A stretch of DNA of 55,447 nt, from NCBI GenBank assembly GCA_017557505.1, contig JAFYYP010000035.1:1-55447 (forward strand), written 5' to 3'. The notes beneath the pieces are model-generated. The model did no database searches. It had not been told where the DNA came from and saw only the letters and a list, made by a program, of their open reading frames with translations. The first letter of the stretch is position 1. The number at the start of each line of letters is the position of its first letter. Below, piece after piece: positions 1-8,438 of the stretch. The stretch is from Bacillota bacterium. GTDB taxonomy: Bacteria > Bacillota > Clostridia > Peptostreptococcales > Anaerovoracaceae. Made by a program: the position numbers and the translations under genes.

Positions 1-776
1 CCCAGTTTGCGGATGGCAGCCACCATGCGTCCGGGCGTCGCCTTTTTCTTATCTAAATGCCAGTATTCCGCCCAGGCGGTACGGACTGCCGGAGCGACCT
101 GGATGACCGTGATCTTGTCCGGGTCAGCCAGCGCTTCGAGCACCTTGTCGGTATCGTCTCTTTCACGCAGCGCGCCCGTCGGGCAGTGCGTGATGCACTG
201 ACCGCAGATCGTGCAGTCGGAATCCTTGATGTTTCTGTTGTGGGAGACGTCGATGTTCGTGCGGGAACCCGTGCCTTCCACGTCCCAGATATGCATATCC
301 TGGATCTTGTCGCAGACCTGCACGCAGCGCATGCACTTGATGCACTTCGCCATGTCGCGCACCAAAGGGAAGCTCTTGGGCCAGTCGGCGTCCTTGACTT
401 CTCTCTTGTAGATCTGGGTCAGGATGCCCAGGTCGTTGGCCAGCGTCTGCAGCTCGCAATTGCCGGAACGCACACAGGTTGCGCACAGGCAATCGTGCTG
501 CGACAGGATGAGTTCGACGACCATTCTGCGGGATTTGCGCACGCGCGGACTGTTCGTAAAGACGACCATGCCTTCTTCGACAGCGGTGTTGCAGGCTGCG
601 ACGAGCTGTCCTTTGCCTTCGATCTCGACGATGCACACGCGGCAGGCGCCGATCTCGTTGATATCTTCCATGTAGCAGAGCGTCGGAATGTGGATGCCCA
701 CAGTCTCCGCGGCTTTCAGGATGGTGGTGCCCTCTTTTACCTTGACGGGCAGATTGTCTATCGTAAGCTTTACCAT
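1..776 (-). CDS. hydA: [FeFe]-hydrogenase catalytic subunit, N-terminal part (runs off window)
   Basis: Translation from ATG at 776 gives about 258 residues before the window edge. They carry a plant-ferredoxin-type [2Fe-2S] set (C34, C45, C48, C62), a His-Cys3 cluster (H94, C98, C101, C107) and two [4Fe-4S] motifs (C145/148/151/155 and C188/191/194/198). The start of an H-cluster domain follows (VIQVAPAVR, then MVAAIRKLG). This order is that of group A [FeFe]-hydrogenases; NuoG and formate dehydrogenases share the first domains but not the APAVR stretch. The H-cluster cysteines lie outside the window. The start overlaps the stop of the upstream flavoprotein gene by 7 nt, so the two are translated together and probably form one cytoplasmic NAD(P)H- or ferredoxin-coupled hydrogenase complex. 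Confidence 0.88.
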   Translation of the reverse strand, partial: MVKLTIDNLPVKVKEGTTILKAAETVGIHIPTLCYMEDINEIGACRVCIVEIEGKGQLVAACNTAVEEGMVVFTNSPRVRKSRRMVVELILSQHDCLCATCVRSGNCELQTLANDLGILTQIYKREVKDADWPKSFPLVRDMAKCIKCMRCVQVCDKIQDMHIWDVEGTGSRTNIDVSHNRNIKDSDCTICGQCITHCPTGALRERDDTDKVLEALADPDKITVIQVAPAVRTAWAEYWHLDKKKATPGRMVAAIRKL

Positions 777-2602
777 TCTCTTAACCTCCCGCCCTTAAAG
801 ACGCCGTAGCCGTAGCGGTCGCAGCGCAGACATCTGGAAGTTTCCTGCAGCATCTCTTCTTCGGTCATGCCGTCTTCGATGCACTGGAAATCGCACTTTC
901 TCTCCTGCGGGTCGCGTTCGTGCATTTCGACGCGTCCGCACGGATCCTGGTCGACGTGTCTGGGTTCGGGGATCTCGACGTTGTGCGAGATCGTGTGCTT
1001 GAACCCGAGATATTCGTCGATGTTGGCCGCAGCGACCTTGCCGGCCGCAATGGCGCGGATGACGGTCGCGGGACCGGTGACGCAGTCGCCGCCTGCGAAC
1101 AGGCCCTCAGATACGCCGACGCCGCCGAGATCCATGGCTTCGAAGTTGCCTCTCTTGACGGGGATGCCGGCCTTTTCGAATTCATGCGACTCGATGCCCT
1201 GACCGATGGATACGATGATGAGGTCTGCCGGGATGCGTTCCTCGGGCAGCTTGGAATCCGCCGGGGCGGGTCTTCCGTTCTTCACCTTGGAGATGATCTG
1301 CGGTTTGACCCACAGAGCCACGGCTTTGCCGTCCTTGTCCGCCTCGATGCGGGCCGGAGCCTTCAAGGTCTCCATGACGACACCTTCCGCGATCGCGCCT
1401 TCGACCTCTTCCGCCAGCGCGGTCATGTCTTCCTGGCGTCTTCTGTATACGCAGGTGACCTTCTTCGCGCCTAAACGCACGGAGCTTCTGACGACGTCCA
1501 TCGCGACGTTGCCGCCGCCGATGACCACGACGTTCTTGCCCTTGAAGTCGGGATAATTATCATCGCCGATTGCGCGGAGCATCTCGACTGCGGACATGAC
1601 GTTCTTGCTGTCCTCGCCCTCGATGCCGATCTTCTTGTCGATATGGGCGCCGATGGCGATGTAGATCGCGTCGTATTTCTTCTGGATCTGCGAGATGGGC
1701 ATATCCTTGCCGATACTGACGTTCGTCTTCACCTTGATGCCGGTGGACAGGATGTGCTTGATCTCGTCGTCCAGTCTTTCTCTGGGCAGACGGTATGCCG
1801 GAATGCCGTAGCGGAGCATGCCGCCGAGCTTCTCTCTCTGCTCGTACACGGTCACGTCGTGACCCATGATCGCCAGGTAGTAAGCCGCGGACAGGCCGCC
1901 GGGGCCTCCGCCGATGACAGCGACCTTCTTGCCGGTCGGTTCGGCCAGCTCAGGCACGTAGTCGTTCGAGATATGATCTGCTGCAAAACGCTTGATGCCG
2001 CGGATGTTGACGGAGTCGTCCAGCATGTTGCGGCGGCAGCGGTTCTCACAGGGATGTTCGCAGATGAACGCGCACGTTGTGACGAACGGGTTGTCCTGAC
2101 GGATCAGGCGCACCGCGTCGTCGTAGCGGCCGTGTCCGACCAGCGCGACGTAACCGGGGATATCCACGTGCGCCGGGCACTGGGACACGCAAGGTACAGG
2201 CTGGTTGAGGGTCGCCGTGCAGCGGTTGTGCTGGATGTGCTCGATATAGTCGTCGCGAAAGCCTCTGACCCCGTTCAGGACCATTTCGGCCGCCTCGTAT
2301 CCGATGGCGCAGTCCGCGGTATCGTAGATGGTCTGGGCCGTATCTTCGATCAGCTGCAGCGTGTCCATGTCGGCGTTGCCGCTTAAGACGTCATCCAGCA
2401 GGTTGCCCAGCTGAGCGAGGCCGATCCGGCACGGCGTGCACTTGCCGCAGGTCTGTGCGTGGCACAATTTCAGGAACGATGCCGCCATATCCACCGGACA
2501 GAGTCCCGGGGGGCTGGCGATGATGCGCCGCTCCAGGTCTTTGTACAGCATTTCCACTGTCGTCTGGGCCTGGCTGGGCGTTATGATGCTCAGTCTGCTC
2601 AA
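770..2602 (-). CDS. NuoF C-terminal domain / GltD-like NAD(P)-flavoprotein fusion, hydrogenase partner
   Basis: This 610-residue protein starts at TTG (2600-2602) with AGGAGGT 8 nt upstream. Residues 1-120 resemble the Fe-S end of NuoF/HydB (CGKCTPCRIG with C52, C55, C58). Residues 125-210 resemble the GltD N-terminal Fe-S domain (CVSQCPAHVDIPGY, then CEHPCENRC). An FAD Rossmann motif follows (GGGPGG, 231-236), then a second dinucleotide motif (GGGNVA, 362-367) with the YRRR basic patch typical of NADPH-binding GltD/NfnL proteins, and a C-terminal CLRCD. It most likely passes electrons between NADPH and the downstream HydA; the cofactor preference is inferred. A complete NuoF FMN domain is absent, so a separate bifurcating subunit, if any, lies elsewhere. 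Confidence 0.85.
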   Translation of the reverse strand: MSRLSIITPSQAQTTVEMLYKDLERRIIASPPGLCPVDMAASFLKLCHAQTCGKCTPCRIGLAQLGNLLDDVLSGNADMDTLQLIEDTAQTIYDTADCAIGYEAAEMVLNGVRGFRDDYIEHIQHNRCTATLNQPVPCVSQCPAHVDIPGYVALVGHGRYDDAVRLIRQDNPFVTTCAFICEHPCENRCRRNMLDDSVNIRGIKRFAADHISNDYVPELAEPTGKKVAVIGGGPGGLSAAYYLAIMGHDVTVYEQREKLGGMLRYGIPAYRLPRERLDDEIKHILSTGIKVKTNVSIGKDMPISQIQKKYDAIYIAIGAHIDKKIGIEGEDSKNVMSAVEMLRAIGDDNYPDFKGKNVVVIGGGNVAMDVVRSSVRLGAKKVTCVYRRRQEDMTALAEEVEGAIAEGVVMETLKAPARIEADKDGKAVALWVKPQIISKVKNGRPAPADSKLPEERIPADLIIVSIGQGIESHEFEKAGIPVKRGNFEAMDLGGVGVSEGLFAGGDCVTGPATVIRAIAAGKVAAANIDEYLGFKHTISHNVEIPEPRHVDQDPCGRVEMHERDPQERKCDFQCIEDGMTEEEMLQETSRCLRCDRYGYGVFKGGRLREW

Positions 2603-2633
2603 TTGGATTTACCTCCTATGTAAACATAACAAA

Positions 2634-2664
2634 AACATGCATATAGATATGCATGTTAATTATA
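2634..2664 (-). promoter_or_regulatory. Hydrogenase promoter with perfect palindromic operator
   Basis: A perfect inverted repeat, AACATGCATAT (2634-2644) / ATATGCATGTT (2647-2657) with a 2-nt AG centre, lies directly downstream of a minus-strand TATAAT (2659-2664). A transcription start about 7 nt after this -10 would fall inside the palindrome, the usual place for a repressor site. The -35 is weak. The palindrome ends about 17 nt before the Shine-Dalgarno at 2611-2617. It does not fit the Rex (TTGTTAA-N4-TTAACAA) or FNR consensus, so the regulator is unknown. Confidence 0.6.
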
Positions 2665-2716
2665 TATTATTGCGCAGAAAACTACACGAAAAAGTTATAA
2701 ATTTTTCTGCAAACTT

Positions 2717-3937
2717 TTAATTCCGTATTATTTTCGGTATATTGACCAAATCTGAAGAATTATACGGCGGACAGCCGTTCAGCACTCCGTACACCTCCGA
2801 AGCGCGCATATCGAGCAGCAGATTGGACGGCGTTTCCCTTTTGCCCCAATCCGCCTTGTTCGGATTCACGACAATGGAAGCATAGCCGTTCTCCTGCGCT
2901 TCGGAGATGAGTCCGGCGCCTGTTTCGTTGAAAGCCAGAACGCGCACGTAATTCGGCTCGAGCAGCAGGTTCGGCAGATCGTTCCGCGTGATCCCGAGCA
3001 GGATCTGCACGAGGATGCGGCAGATGCGGCTTTCCGGATAACGCTTGCTGCGGATGCGCGCGACGAGCTCCCCGTAGTTCTTTGCTTTCCGGATCTCCCT
3101 GCGGATGACGTTCTCCAGGCCTTCCGAGACGCCCGGCGCGGCAGCGATCGCAGCAGCAGACATCTGCGGGATCTCGTAGCGCAGCAGATCCAGCATCTTG
3201 CCTTCCATATCCGGCAGGAAATTATAGTGCTCCAGCGCCTCCATTGTATAAGGAGGCACTTCATCCTCCAGGTCCTCAGGGCCGCCTTCGTACGTCAGCG
3301 TCATGCGGATGCCTTCGCCGCTGGCGAATACTCCTGAGCTTTCCGCGTCTTTATGACCGGCGCCCGCCCGCTTCACCGCATACGGCACAATGCCGAAATC
3401 CGTCTGTTTCAGCTGTTTGACATACTCGAGGGCCAGGATATCGTTCGAAGCCGGAAAGTCGGGGAAATCAGCGATTTCAGGCCCCAGAACGGCTTTCAGC
3501 GCGCGGGCATAGGCAGTGCCGTACGGACGGCCCGCTTCGAGCTGTCCCTTCAGGGCTTCGCGGAACGCGCCGTCTTCTTTTAACGCCAGCTCCGCCGCCT
3601 TTTCCAGCAGCGCGAGATCGCCTGTCTCCGAACCGAAGCACAGATGGGTCACCGGACCGAGCAGGCTGAGCGTACGCAGACCGCCGTAAGCGAATTCCCT
3701 GGCGGCGTTCACCGCACAGCAGACCGGGAGCTCCACGACCAGATCCGCTCCGCCCTTTACGGCAAGTTCCGCTCTCGTAAACTTATCGAGTACGGCAGGT
3801 TCTCCGCGCTGGGTGAAGTTTCCGCTCATCACGCAAACAACGGCCCGGGGAGAAAGCTCCCGGCGGACCGTGTCGATCAGATAGCGGTGGCCGTTGTGAA
3901 ACGGATCGAATTCTGAAATGATGCCTGCGACAGACAA
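2717..3937 (-). CDS. tmcAL: tRNA(Met) cytidine acetate ligase (TmcAL/YlbM)
   Basis: This 406-residue nucleotidyltransferase-fold protein begins with GIISEFDPFHNGHRYLI, the HxGH ATP-binding signature at residues 13-16. It continues with VMSGNFTQRGEPA and KGGADLVVELP, which are specific to the TmcAL family. The enzyme acetylates C34 of elongator tRNA-Met using acetate and ATP. The start is TTG (3935-3937), since no ATG gives the complete N-terminus. An AAGGGG ribosome site that overlaps the stop of the upstream coiled-coil gene serves it. The length is normal for the family. It is the last gene of the rsmD-coaD-coiled-coil-tmcAL run, an order common in Clostridia. Confidence 0.9.
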   Translation of the reverse strand: MSVAGIISEFDPFHNGHRYLIDTVRRELSPRAVVCVMSGNFTQRGEPAVLDKFTRAELAVKGGADLVVELPVCCAVNAAREFAYGGLRTLSLLGPVTHLCFGSETGDLALLEKAAELALKEDGAFREALKGQLEAGRPYGTAYARALKAVLGPEIADFPDFPASNDILALEYVKQLKQTDFGIVPYAVKRAGAGHKDAESSGVFASGEGIRMTLTYEGGPEDLEDEVPPYTMEALEHYNFLPDMEGKMLDLLRYEIPQMSAAAIAAAPGVSEGLENVIRREIRKAKNYGELVARIRSKRYPESRICRILVQILLGITRNDLPNLLLEPNYVRVLAFNETGAGLISEAQENGYASIVVNPNKADWGKRETPSNLLLDMRASEVYGVLNGCPPYNSSDLVNIPKIIRN

Positions 3938-3949
3938 GGACGGATCCCC

Positions 3950-4480
3950 TTACTGGTTCTTTTCGACCTGGGACTTGTAGATCTGTTCCTTGACTTCGTT
4001 TCTGGAGGTCGCGATGTTCGCGTTGATCTTTTCGAACGTCGCCTGCAGATCGTCGTACATATCGGTGAAGTACGTGGCGTACATCTGGTCTACCTTCTCC
4101 TGCAGGTTGTACAGCATGGAATCGGTGTAGTCGAGGATGGACATCTTCATGACCTGGGAGTTCTCCTGTGCGATGCGCAGGATCTCGTCGGCTCTGGCCT
4201 TCGCCTTGACGGTGATCTCGTCGTTTTCGACGAGGGCGTCCGCCTTCTGGCGCGCTTCGGTCAGGATGGACTCGTACTCGGCCTTGGCTTCGTCCAGGAT
4301 GCGCTGTCTTTCGTTCTTGATCCACTGCGCCTGCTGGATCTCATCAGGGAGCTCCAGGCGGATCTCCTTGACGATCTCGGTGATCTCGTTGGGATCGACC
4401 ATGACCTTGCGTACGACAGGAATGGGAGACGCTACTTCGATGATCTCGTCCAGTTCGTCCAGTAATTCTAAAACTTTCAT
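3950..4480 (-). CDS. Conserved coiled-coil protein of the coaD-tmcAL cluster
   Basis: This 176-residue, highly charged, mostly helical protein has no membrane segment. The middle (about 50-110: NERQRILDEAKAEYESILTEARQKADALV and onward) is a long coiled coil of the kind seen in F/V-ATPase stalk subunits, and homologues at this locus are often labelled ATPase or V-ATPase subunit H-like for that reason. Nothing here indicates ATP binding. The conserved N-terminal MKVLELLDELDEIIE is typical of the clostridial family. It lies 10 nt from coaD and 12 nt from tmcAL, so it is cotranscribed with them. The function is unknown; a DivIVA-like or scaffold role is possible but unproven. Confidence 0.75.
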   Translation of the reverse strand: MKVLELLDELDEIIEVASPIPVVRKVMVDPNEITEIVKEIRLELPDEIQQAQWIKNERQRILDEAKAEYESILTEARQKADALVENDEITVKAKARADEILRIAQENSQVMKMSILDYTDSMLYNLQEKVDQMYATYFTDMYDDLQATFEKINANIATSRNEVKEQIYKSQVEKNQ

Positions 4481-4490
4481 GAAATACCCC

Positions 4491-4970
4491 CTACTTCTCG
4501 TATTTCTTCAGAACTATATCCAACACGTTGGCCGGCACCCATTCGCTGATATCGCCGCCGAGGCTGGCCACTTCTTTTATCATGGTGCTGCTCAGGAACG
4601 ACCACTTCGGGTCGGTGAACAGAAACACTGTCTCCGTATTATTATACAAATAAGCGCTGCCCTGCGCTATAGGCATTTCGTAATTAAAGTCCGCCGTGTT
4701 GCGAAGACTTCTGACGTCAGCCGTGAAGTTATGCGCGTTCACGTAATCCGCCCGCAGACCGTCGATGCGCACGACCTTGACGTTCGGCATGTCCGCCGTC
4801 AGTTCTTCGATGAGGGCGATGCGCTCTTCCGGGGTCAGCAGCGATTTCTTGGAGAAATTCACGGTGACCGCCACGGTGAACTCGTCGTACATCTTCGCGG
4901 CTCTGTTGATGATGTCCAGATGCCCGTTGTGGATGGGGTCGAACGACCCGGCAAAAATGGCTGTTCTCAT
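4491..4970 (-). CDS. coaD: Phosphopantetheine adenylyltransferase (CoaD)
   Basis: This 159-residue enzyme transfers AMP to 4'-phosphopantetheine to give dephospho-CoA, the penultimate step of coenzyme A synthesis. The N-terminal GSFDPIHNGH (residues 8-17) is the (H/T)xGH ATP site. VRSLRNTADFNYE (87-97) and LSSTMIKE (126-133) are further family signatures. The length matches the usual ~160 residues. The start ATG lies 3 nt after the rsmD stop, the common rsmD-coaD pairing. TmcAL, two genes downstream, belongs to the same nucleotidyltransferase superfamily but is clearly distinct. Confidence 0.95.
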   Translation of the reverse strand: MRTAIFAGSFDPIHNGHLDIINRAAKMYDEFTVAVTVNFSKKSLLTPEERIALIEELTADMPNVKVVRIDGLRADYVNAHNFTADVRSLRNTADFNYEMPIAQGSAYLYNNTETVFLFTDPKWSFLSSTMIKEVASLGGDISEWVPANVLDIVLKKYEK

Positions 4971-4973
4971 CTC

Positions 4974-5519
4974 TTACTCTCTCTCGTAGATCGTGACGCC
5001 CGTCGCGCCGTAGCGGCGGTCCTTGATGCAGGTGAACCCGTACAGTTCCTCCGGCAGAACGTCCTTGTGGCTGTGCTCGCAGACGACGACCGTGCCGGGT
5101 CTGCAGTTGCCGGCTTCGTCGATGGCCTGCAGCGCCTGCGGAATGCTCTGGTCCGCGTACGGCGGATCCAGGAAGAAGATGTCCACAGTCTCCCTGACGC
5201 GGCGGATGTTGCTGCGGAAATCGCCCGCCAGAAAGACGCAGCGCTCCGTGACCCCGCACAGTTTCGCGTTTTCGCGGCACAGCGCCAGGCTGTCGCGGGA
5301 AACGTCGGAGAAGAACACTTTCGAGGCACCGCGGCTGATGGCTTCCAGGCCCAGATTGCCGGATCCGGCGAACACGTCCATGCAGACGAATCCGTCCTCC
5401 ATCCACGGCAGCAGCATGCTGAACACCGCCTCTTTCACCTTGTCGCTCGTCGGCCTGACGTCGTCGTTTTTCGGCGACTTCAACCTTCGGCCTCTCAATT
5501 CTCCTGCAATGATCCTCAT
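4974..5519 (-). CDS. rsmD: 16S rRNA (guanine966-N2)-methyltransferase
   Basis: This 181-residue Rossmann methyltransferase starts MRIIAGELRGRRLKSP, diagnostic for RsmD. The SAM-binding DVFAGSGNLGLE lies at 48-59 and the catalytic DPPY at 118-121. RsmD methylates G966 of 16S rRNA within the assembled 30S subunit. The gene lies 10 nt downstream of recG and 3 nt upstream of coaD. The length is normal, and no oddity was seen. Confidence 0.95.
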   Translation of the reverse strand: MRIIAGELRGRRLKSPKNDDVRPTSDKVKEAVFSMLLPWMEDGFVCMDVFAGSGNLGLEAISRGASKVFFSDVSRDSLALCRENAKLCGVTERCVFLAGDFRSNIRRVRETVDIFFLDPPYADQSIPQALQAIDEAGNCRPGTVVVCEHSHKDVLPEELYGFTCIKDRRYGATGVTIYERE

Positions 5520-5529
5520 AATAGATTAA

Positions 5530-7599
5530 TTATAGTATAAGTTCCCCTGCCGTGGCAAATGTTTGATCGATTTTCGCCTTCAGGCCTGCGTTTTCAGGCT
5601 TTGCAAGCGACGGATCCGATGCGAGGAGTTCCTGCGCGTCAGCAGCGGCCTTTTCGATGACCTTTACATGTCTCACCGGATCGGCCAGTTTCAGCTGCGG
5701 CAGACCGTGCTGGCGGTAGCCGAACAGTTCGCCCGGACCGCGCATCTCGAGGTCCTTTTCCGCAATGTAAAAGCCGTCGCTGCTCTCGCACATCGTCTCC
5801 GCACGCATGCGGGCTACGTCGCTGTCTTCGCCGGTGATGATGAGACACCAGCTCTGCTCGCTGCCTCTGCCGACGCGGCCCCTGAGCTGGTGCAGCTGGG
5901 CCAGGCCAAAGCGCTCCGCATTCTCGATGATCATGACGCAGGCGTTCGGCACGTTGATGCCGACTTCGATGACGACCGTAGACACGAGCACGTCTGTTTC
6001 ACCGCGGTAGAACGTTTCCATGACCGCATCTTTTTCCGCCTGTTTCATCGCGCCGTGCAGCAGCGAGAAGCGGATGGACGGATATTTCTCCTGAAGTTCA
6101 TCGAACAGGCTCTCCGCGGAGCGTCCTTCGATGCTCTCGGAATCCGCGATCAAAGGCGCTACGATATAAGCCTGGCGGCCTTTGGCTACCTGTTCCTCCA
6201 GGATGCGGTACGCCTGCGTTCTCGTCTCTTCTTCGAAGCGCTGCGTGATGACAGGCTGACGGCCGGGCGGCAGTTCGTCGATCACGGAGATGTCGAGGTC
6301 GCCGTACAGCACGACGGCCAGCGTCCTGGGGATCGGCGTCGCCGTCATGACGAGCACGTCCGGATTTTCTGCCTTCGACGTCAGCAGCTGCCGCTGGTTG
6401 ACGCCGAAACGGTGCTGCTCGTCCGTGATGACAAGGCCCAGCGCCTTGAAATTCACTTTTTCGGAGAGGATGGCGTGCGTACCGACCACAACGTCCGCCT
6501 CGCCGCTCTCGATGGCGGCAAGGATCTTTTTCCGTTCCGAGACCTTCTGCGAACCGGTCAGCAGAACGACGTTCACGCCGAGACCTTCGAAATCCTTTGT
6601 GAGCGTCTCGAGGTGCTGCGCGGCCAACAGTTCGGTCGGCGCCATGAAGGCTGCCTGACAGCCGCTGGAAACAGCCTTGAGGATCGCGCACTGCGCTACG
6701 GCTGTTTTACCCGATCCCACGTCGCCCTGGATGAGGCGGTTCATGGCGACCGGCGATTCCATATCGGCGCGGATCTGCTGCAGGCAGCATTTCTGCGCGT
6801 TTGTCAATTCATATGGCAGCTGCTTTACGAACGTTTCGTCCAGATCTCCTTTAAAAGAGATGCCTTCCCGCCCTTTTCCGAAGCGGTCTTTGCTGAGCAT
6901 CAGGGCCGTCTTCAGATCGAACAGTTCTTCGTAGACGAGGCGGTAGCGCGCCTGGGCATATTCTTCGCGCCCCTTGGGATAATGGACGTTCTCCAGCGCG
7001 TATTCCAGGCCGCAGAGATTGGCTTTTTCGATCACGGATGCCGGCAGCGTTTCGTTTTCTCCGGAAAACTGCCCTTTCGACAGTTCGAGCGCCAATCTGG
7101 AGAAGCGGCGCATCTCTTTCTGGGTCACGCCGCGGGTGAGCGTATATACAGGAAGGATCCCCGTCTGCGCGTCGTCGTCCGCCTTGCTGAACGTGGGCTG
7201 GAACATGGCGGCACGGCCTTTTTCAAGTTTCACCTTGCCGTAAAACCGGTATTCCTCGCCGATCGTGAACGTCTTGCCCATAAAGCCGGCCATGAAGAAA
7301 ATGATGTCCAACCGGCCCGTCGCATCTTCGGCGAGCACGTGGAACGTGCGCTTTCTGCCGTAACCCCGGCCCATGCGCGCTTGGATGACCCTGGCGCAGA
7401 CCAGGCACTTTTCGCCGTCCTGCAGATCCGCGATGTCTTTTTTCGAGCGCAGATCTTCGTAGTCGCGCGGAAAGTCCCACAGAAGGTCGGACAGACGCAC
7501 GATACCCGCTTTGGCGAAGCACGCGGCCTTTTTCGGTCCGACGCCTTTCAGGTCCTCCATGGGAGAATTCAGTTCGATCCTGGTAACGGCGCGGCTCAT
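5530..7599 (-). CDS. recG: ATP-dependent DNA helicase RecG
   Basis: This 689-residue protein rescues stalled replication forks and migrates Holliday junctions. The N-terminal wedge/OB-fold region (GVGPKKAACFAKAGI, then an OB fold) precedes the helicase motor. The motor shows Walker A GDVGSGKT near residue 295, motif II DEQHRFG, VMTATPIPRTLA, and the C-terminal motifs QLRGRVGRG and DLEMRGPGELFG. Its ATG overlaps the asp23 stop by 4 nt (ATGA). In many Firmicutes a DAK-type kinase gene (yloV/fakA) sits between asp23 and recG; here it is absent. Confidence 0.96.
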   Translation of the reverse strand: MSRAVTRIELNSPMEDLKGVGPKKAACFAKAGIVRLSDLLWDFPRDYEDLRSKKDIADLQDGEKCLVCARVIQARMGRGYGRKRTFHVLAEDATGRLDIIFFMAGFMGKTFTIGEEYRFYGKVKLEKGRAAMFQPTFSKADDDAQTGILPVYTLTRGVTQKEMRRFSRLALELSKGQFSGENETLPASVIEKANLCGLEYALENVHYPKGREEYAQARYRLVYEELFDLKTALMLSKDRFGKGREGISFKGDLDETFVKQLPYELTNAQKCCLQQIRADMESPVAMNRLIQGDVGSGKTAVAQCAILKAVSSGCQAAFMAPTELLAAQHLETLTKDFEGLGVNVVLLTGSQKVSERKKILAAIESGEADVVVGTHAILSEKVNFKALGLVITDEQHRFGVNQRQLLTSKAENPDVLVMTATPIPRTLAVVLYGDLDISVIDELPPGRQPVITQRFEEETRTQAYRILEEQVAKGRQAYIVAPLIADSESIEGRSAESLFDELQEKYPSIRFSLLHGAMKQAEKDAVMETFYRGETDVLVSTVVIEVGINVPNACVMIIENAERFGLAQLHQLRGRVGRGSEQSWCLIITGEDSDVARMRAETMCESSDGFYIAEKDLEMRGPGELFGYRQHGLPQLKLADPVRHVKVIEKAAADAQELLASDPSLAKPENAGLKAKIDQTFATAGELIL

Positions 7600-8024
7600 A
7601 GCGTGATCTTCCTGTTGTTCAGCATGTCCCTCAGATCCAGCGACAGCTCTCTCCTCACGATGTTGCGGTTCTTCGAAACGGCGCCCGTAACGGCAATTTC
7701 GATGTTATCCAGAGGGATCTCCAGCAGTTCGGTCACGTCTTTCGCGATGCGCTTCATGACCTGTCCGCAGTTCTCCGTGATGCTTTCGCCGAGACGCGAG
7801 ACCACGTAAAGACGGATGAAGAGCTTACCGTCGTGCATCTCCACCTTTTTTTCCGCGATCGCATCGAACCCGCCGATCCTGACGAGAACGTCGGACACGG
7901 CGCCTTTATAATTGGCGAGCCACAGGTTTCCTTCCACGGAATCGAACGCGTGGTCAATGATCTGATCGATGATCTGCCTGCTGACCGTAAGCGCGCCGAG
8001 ATTGTTGTCGTACTGCGTTAACAT
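7596..8024 (-). CDS. Asp23/Gls24 family envelope stress protein (YloU-like)
   Basis: This 142-residue protein has the Asp23 fold signature: GALTVSRQIIDQIIDHAFDSVEG at the start, a central domain with VVSRLGESITENCGQV, and the amphipathic DVTELLEIPLDNIEIAVTGAV. Members are associated with envelope homeostasis and, in the YloU branch, lie upstream of recG or fakA. GGAGG (8031-8035) lies 6 nt before the ATG. A minus-strand TACAAT (8047-8052) is a plausible -10, with a poor -35. It is cotranscribed with recG (4-nt overlap) and divergent from rpmB. Confidence 0.82.
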   Translation of the reverse strand: MLTQYDNNLGALTVSRQIIDQIIDHAFDSVEGNLWLANYKGAVSDVLVRIGGFDAIAEKKVEMHDGKLFIRLYVVSRLGESITENCGQVMKRIAKDVTELLEIPLDNIEIAVTGAVSKNRNIVRRELSLDLRDMLNNRKITL

Positions 8025-8073
8025 GGCATTCCTCCGGATTGAAAATATTGTACCATATGCATGAAAAAAATTC

Positions 8074-8102
8074 TTGCTTAAGATAAACCTCTGTGGTAAA
8101 AT
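8074..8102 (+). promoter_or_regulatory. Promoter of rpmB
   Basis: TTGCTT (8074-8079) and TAAAAT (8097-8102) are separated by exactly 17 nt and face rpmB. The leader of about 85 nt contains two short hairpins, GCCT-CGAA-AGGC near 8130 and ACCC-N6-GGGT just before the AAAGGAGGT ribosome site (8178-8185). A ribosomal-protein leader is possible but not recognised as a known family. Confidence 0.7.
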
Positions 8103-8192
8103 ATCACCTGTCTGAAATCACAGGCACCGCCTCGAAAGGCGTTTAGAAGTTATAATTTCAACCCTTTTCGGGGTATAAAGGAGGTTCAGAAC

Positions 8193-8384
8193 ATGTCCAA
8201 GAAGTGCGATATTTGCGGCAAGGGCCAGGTATCCGGCAATAACGTTTCCCACTCCAACAGACACACCAGAAGAAAGTGGAACGCTAACATCCAGAGCGTA
8301 AGAGTGGAAGAAAACGGCACGGTCGTCAGAAAGAACGTCTGCACCAGCTGCATCCGCTCCGGCAAAGTCACGAGAGCTCTGTAA
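8193..8384 (+). CDS. rpmB: 50S ribosomal protein L28 (zinc-ribbon form)
   Basis: This 63-residue basic protein has paired cysteines CDIC (C5, C8) and CTSC (C50, C53), the zinc-binding C+ form of L28. The core [14 protein letters not shown] is the L28 signature. It is part of the large ribosomal subunit. A strong AAAGGAGGT precedes the ATG by 7 nt. It is a single-gene transcription unit, bounded by its own promoter and a bidirectional terminator, and divergent from asp23-recG as is usual in Firmicutes. Confidence 0.96.
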   Translation: MSKKCDICGKGQVSGNNVSHSNRHTRRKWNANIQSVRVEENGTVVRKNVCTSCIRSGKVTRAL

Positions 8385-8396
8385 AAACAGCAAAAT

Positions 8397-8426
8397 AAAA
8401 CCGCCTGATCGTTCAGGCGGTTTTTT
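8397..8426. terminator. Bidirectional intrinsic terminator after rpmB
   Basis: AAAACCGCCTGA / TCAGGCGGTTTT forms a 12-bp stem with a TCGT loop, with T-runs on both strands. It separates rpmB from the convergent GyrI-like gene. Confidence 0.93.
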
Positions 8427-8438
8427 CGTGCCCGTTTT

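Noticed and set aside
2634-2657. Rex or FNR site at the hydrogenase promoter
   Set aside because: The palindrome has neither TTGTTAA nor TTGAT half-sites.
5563-7809. A 748-codon open frame on the plus strand
   Set aside because: It is exactly antisense to recG and the asp23 end, has no family motifs and mirrors the GC-rich codon pattern of the real gene. The same applies to other long antisense frames, for example over ruvB, the M20 genes and the GPH transporter.
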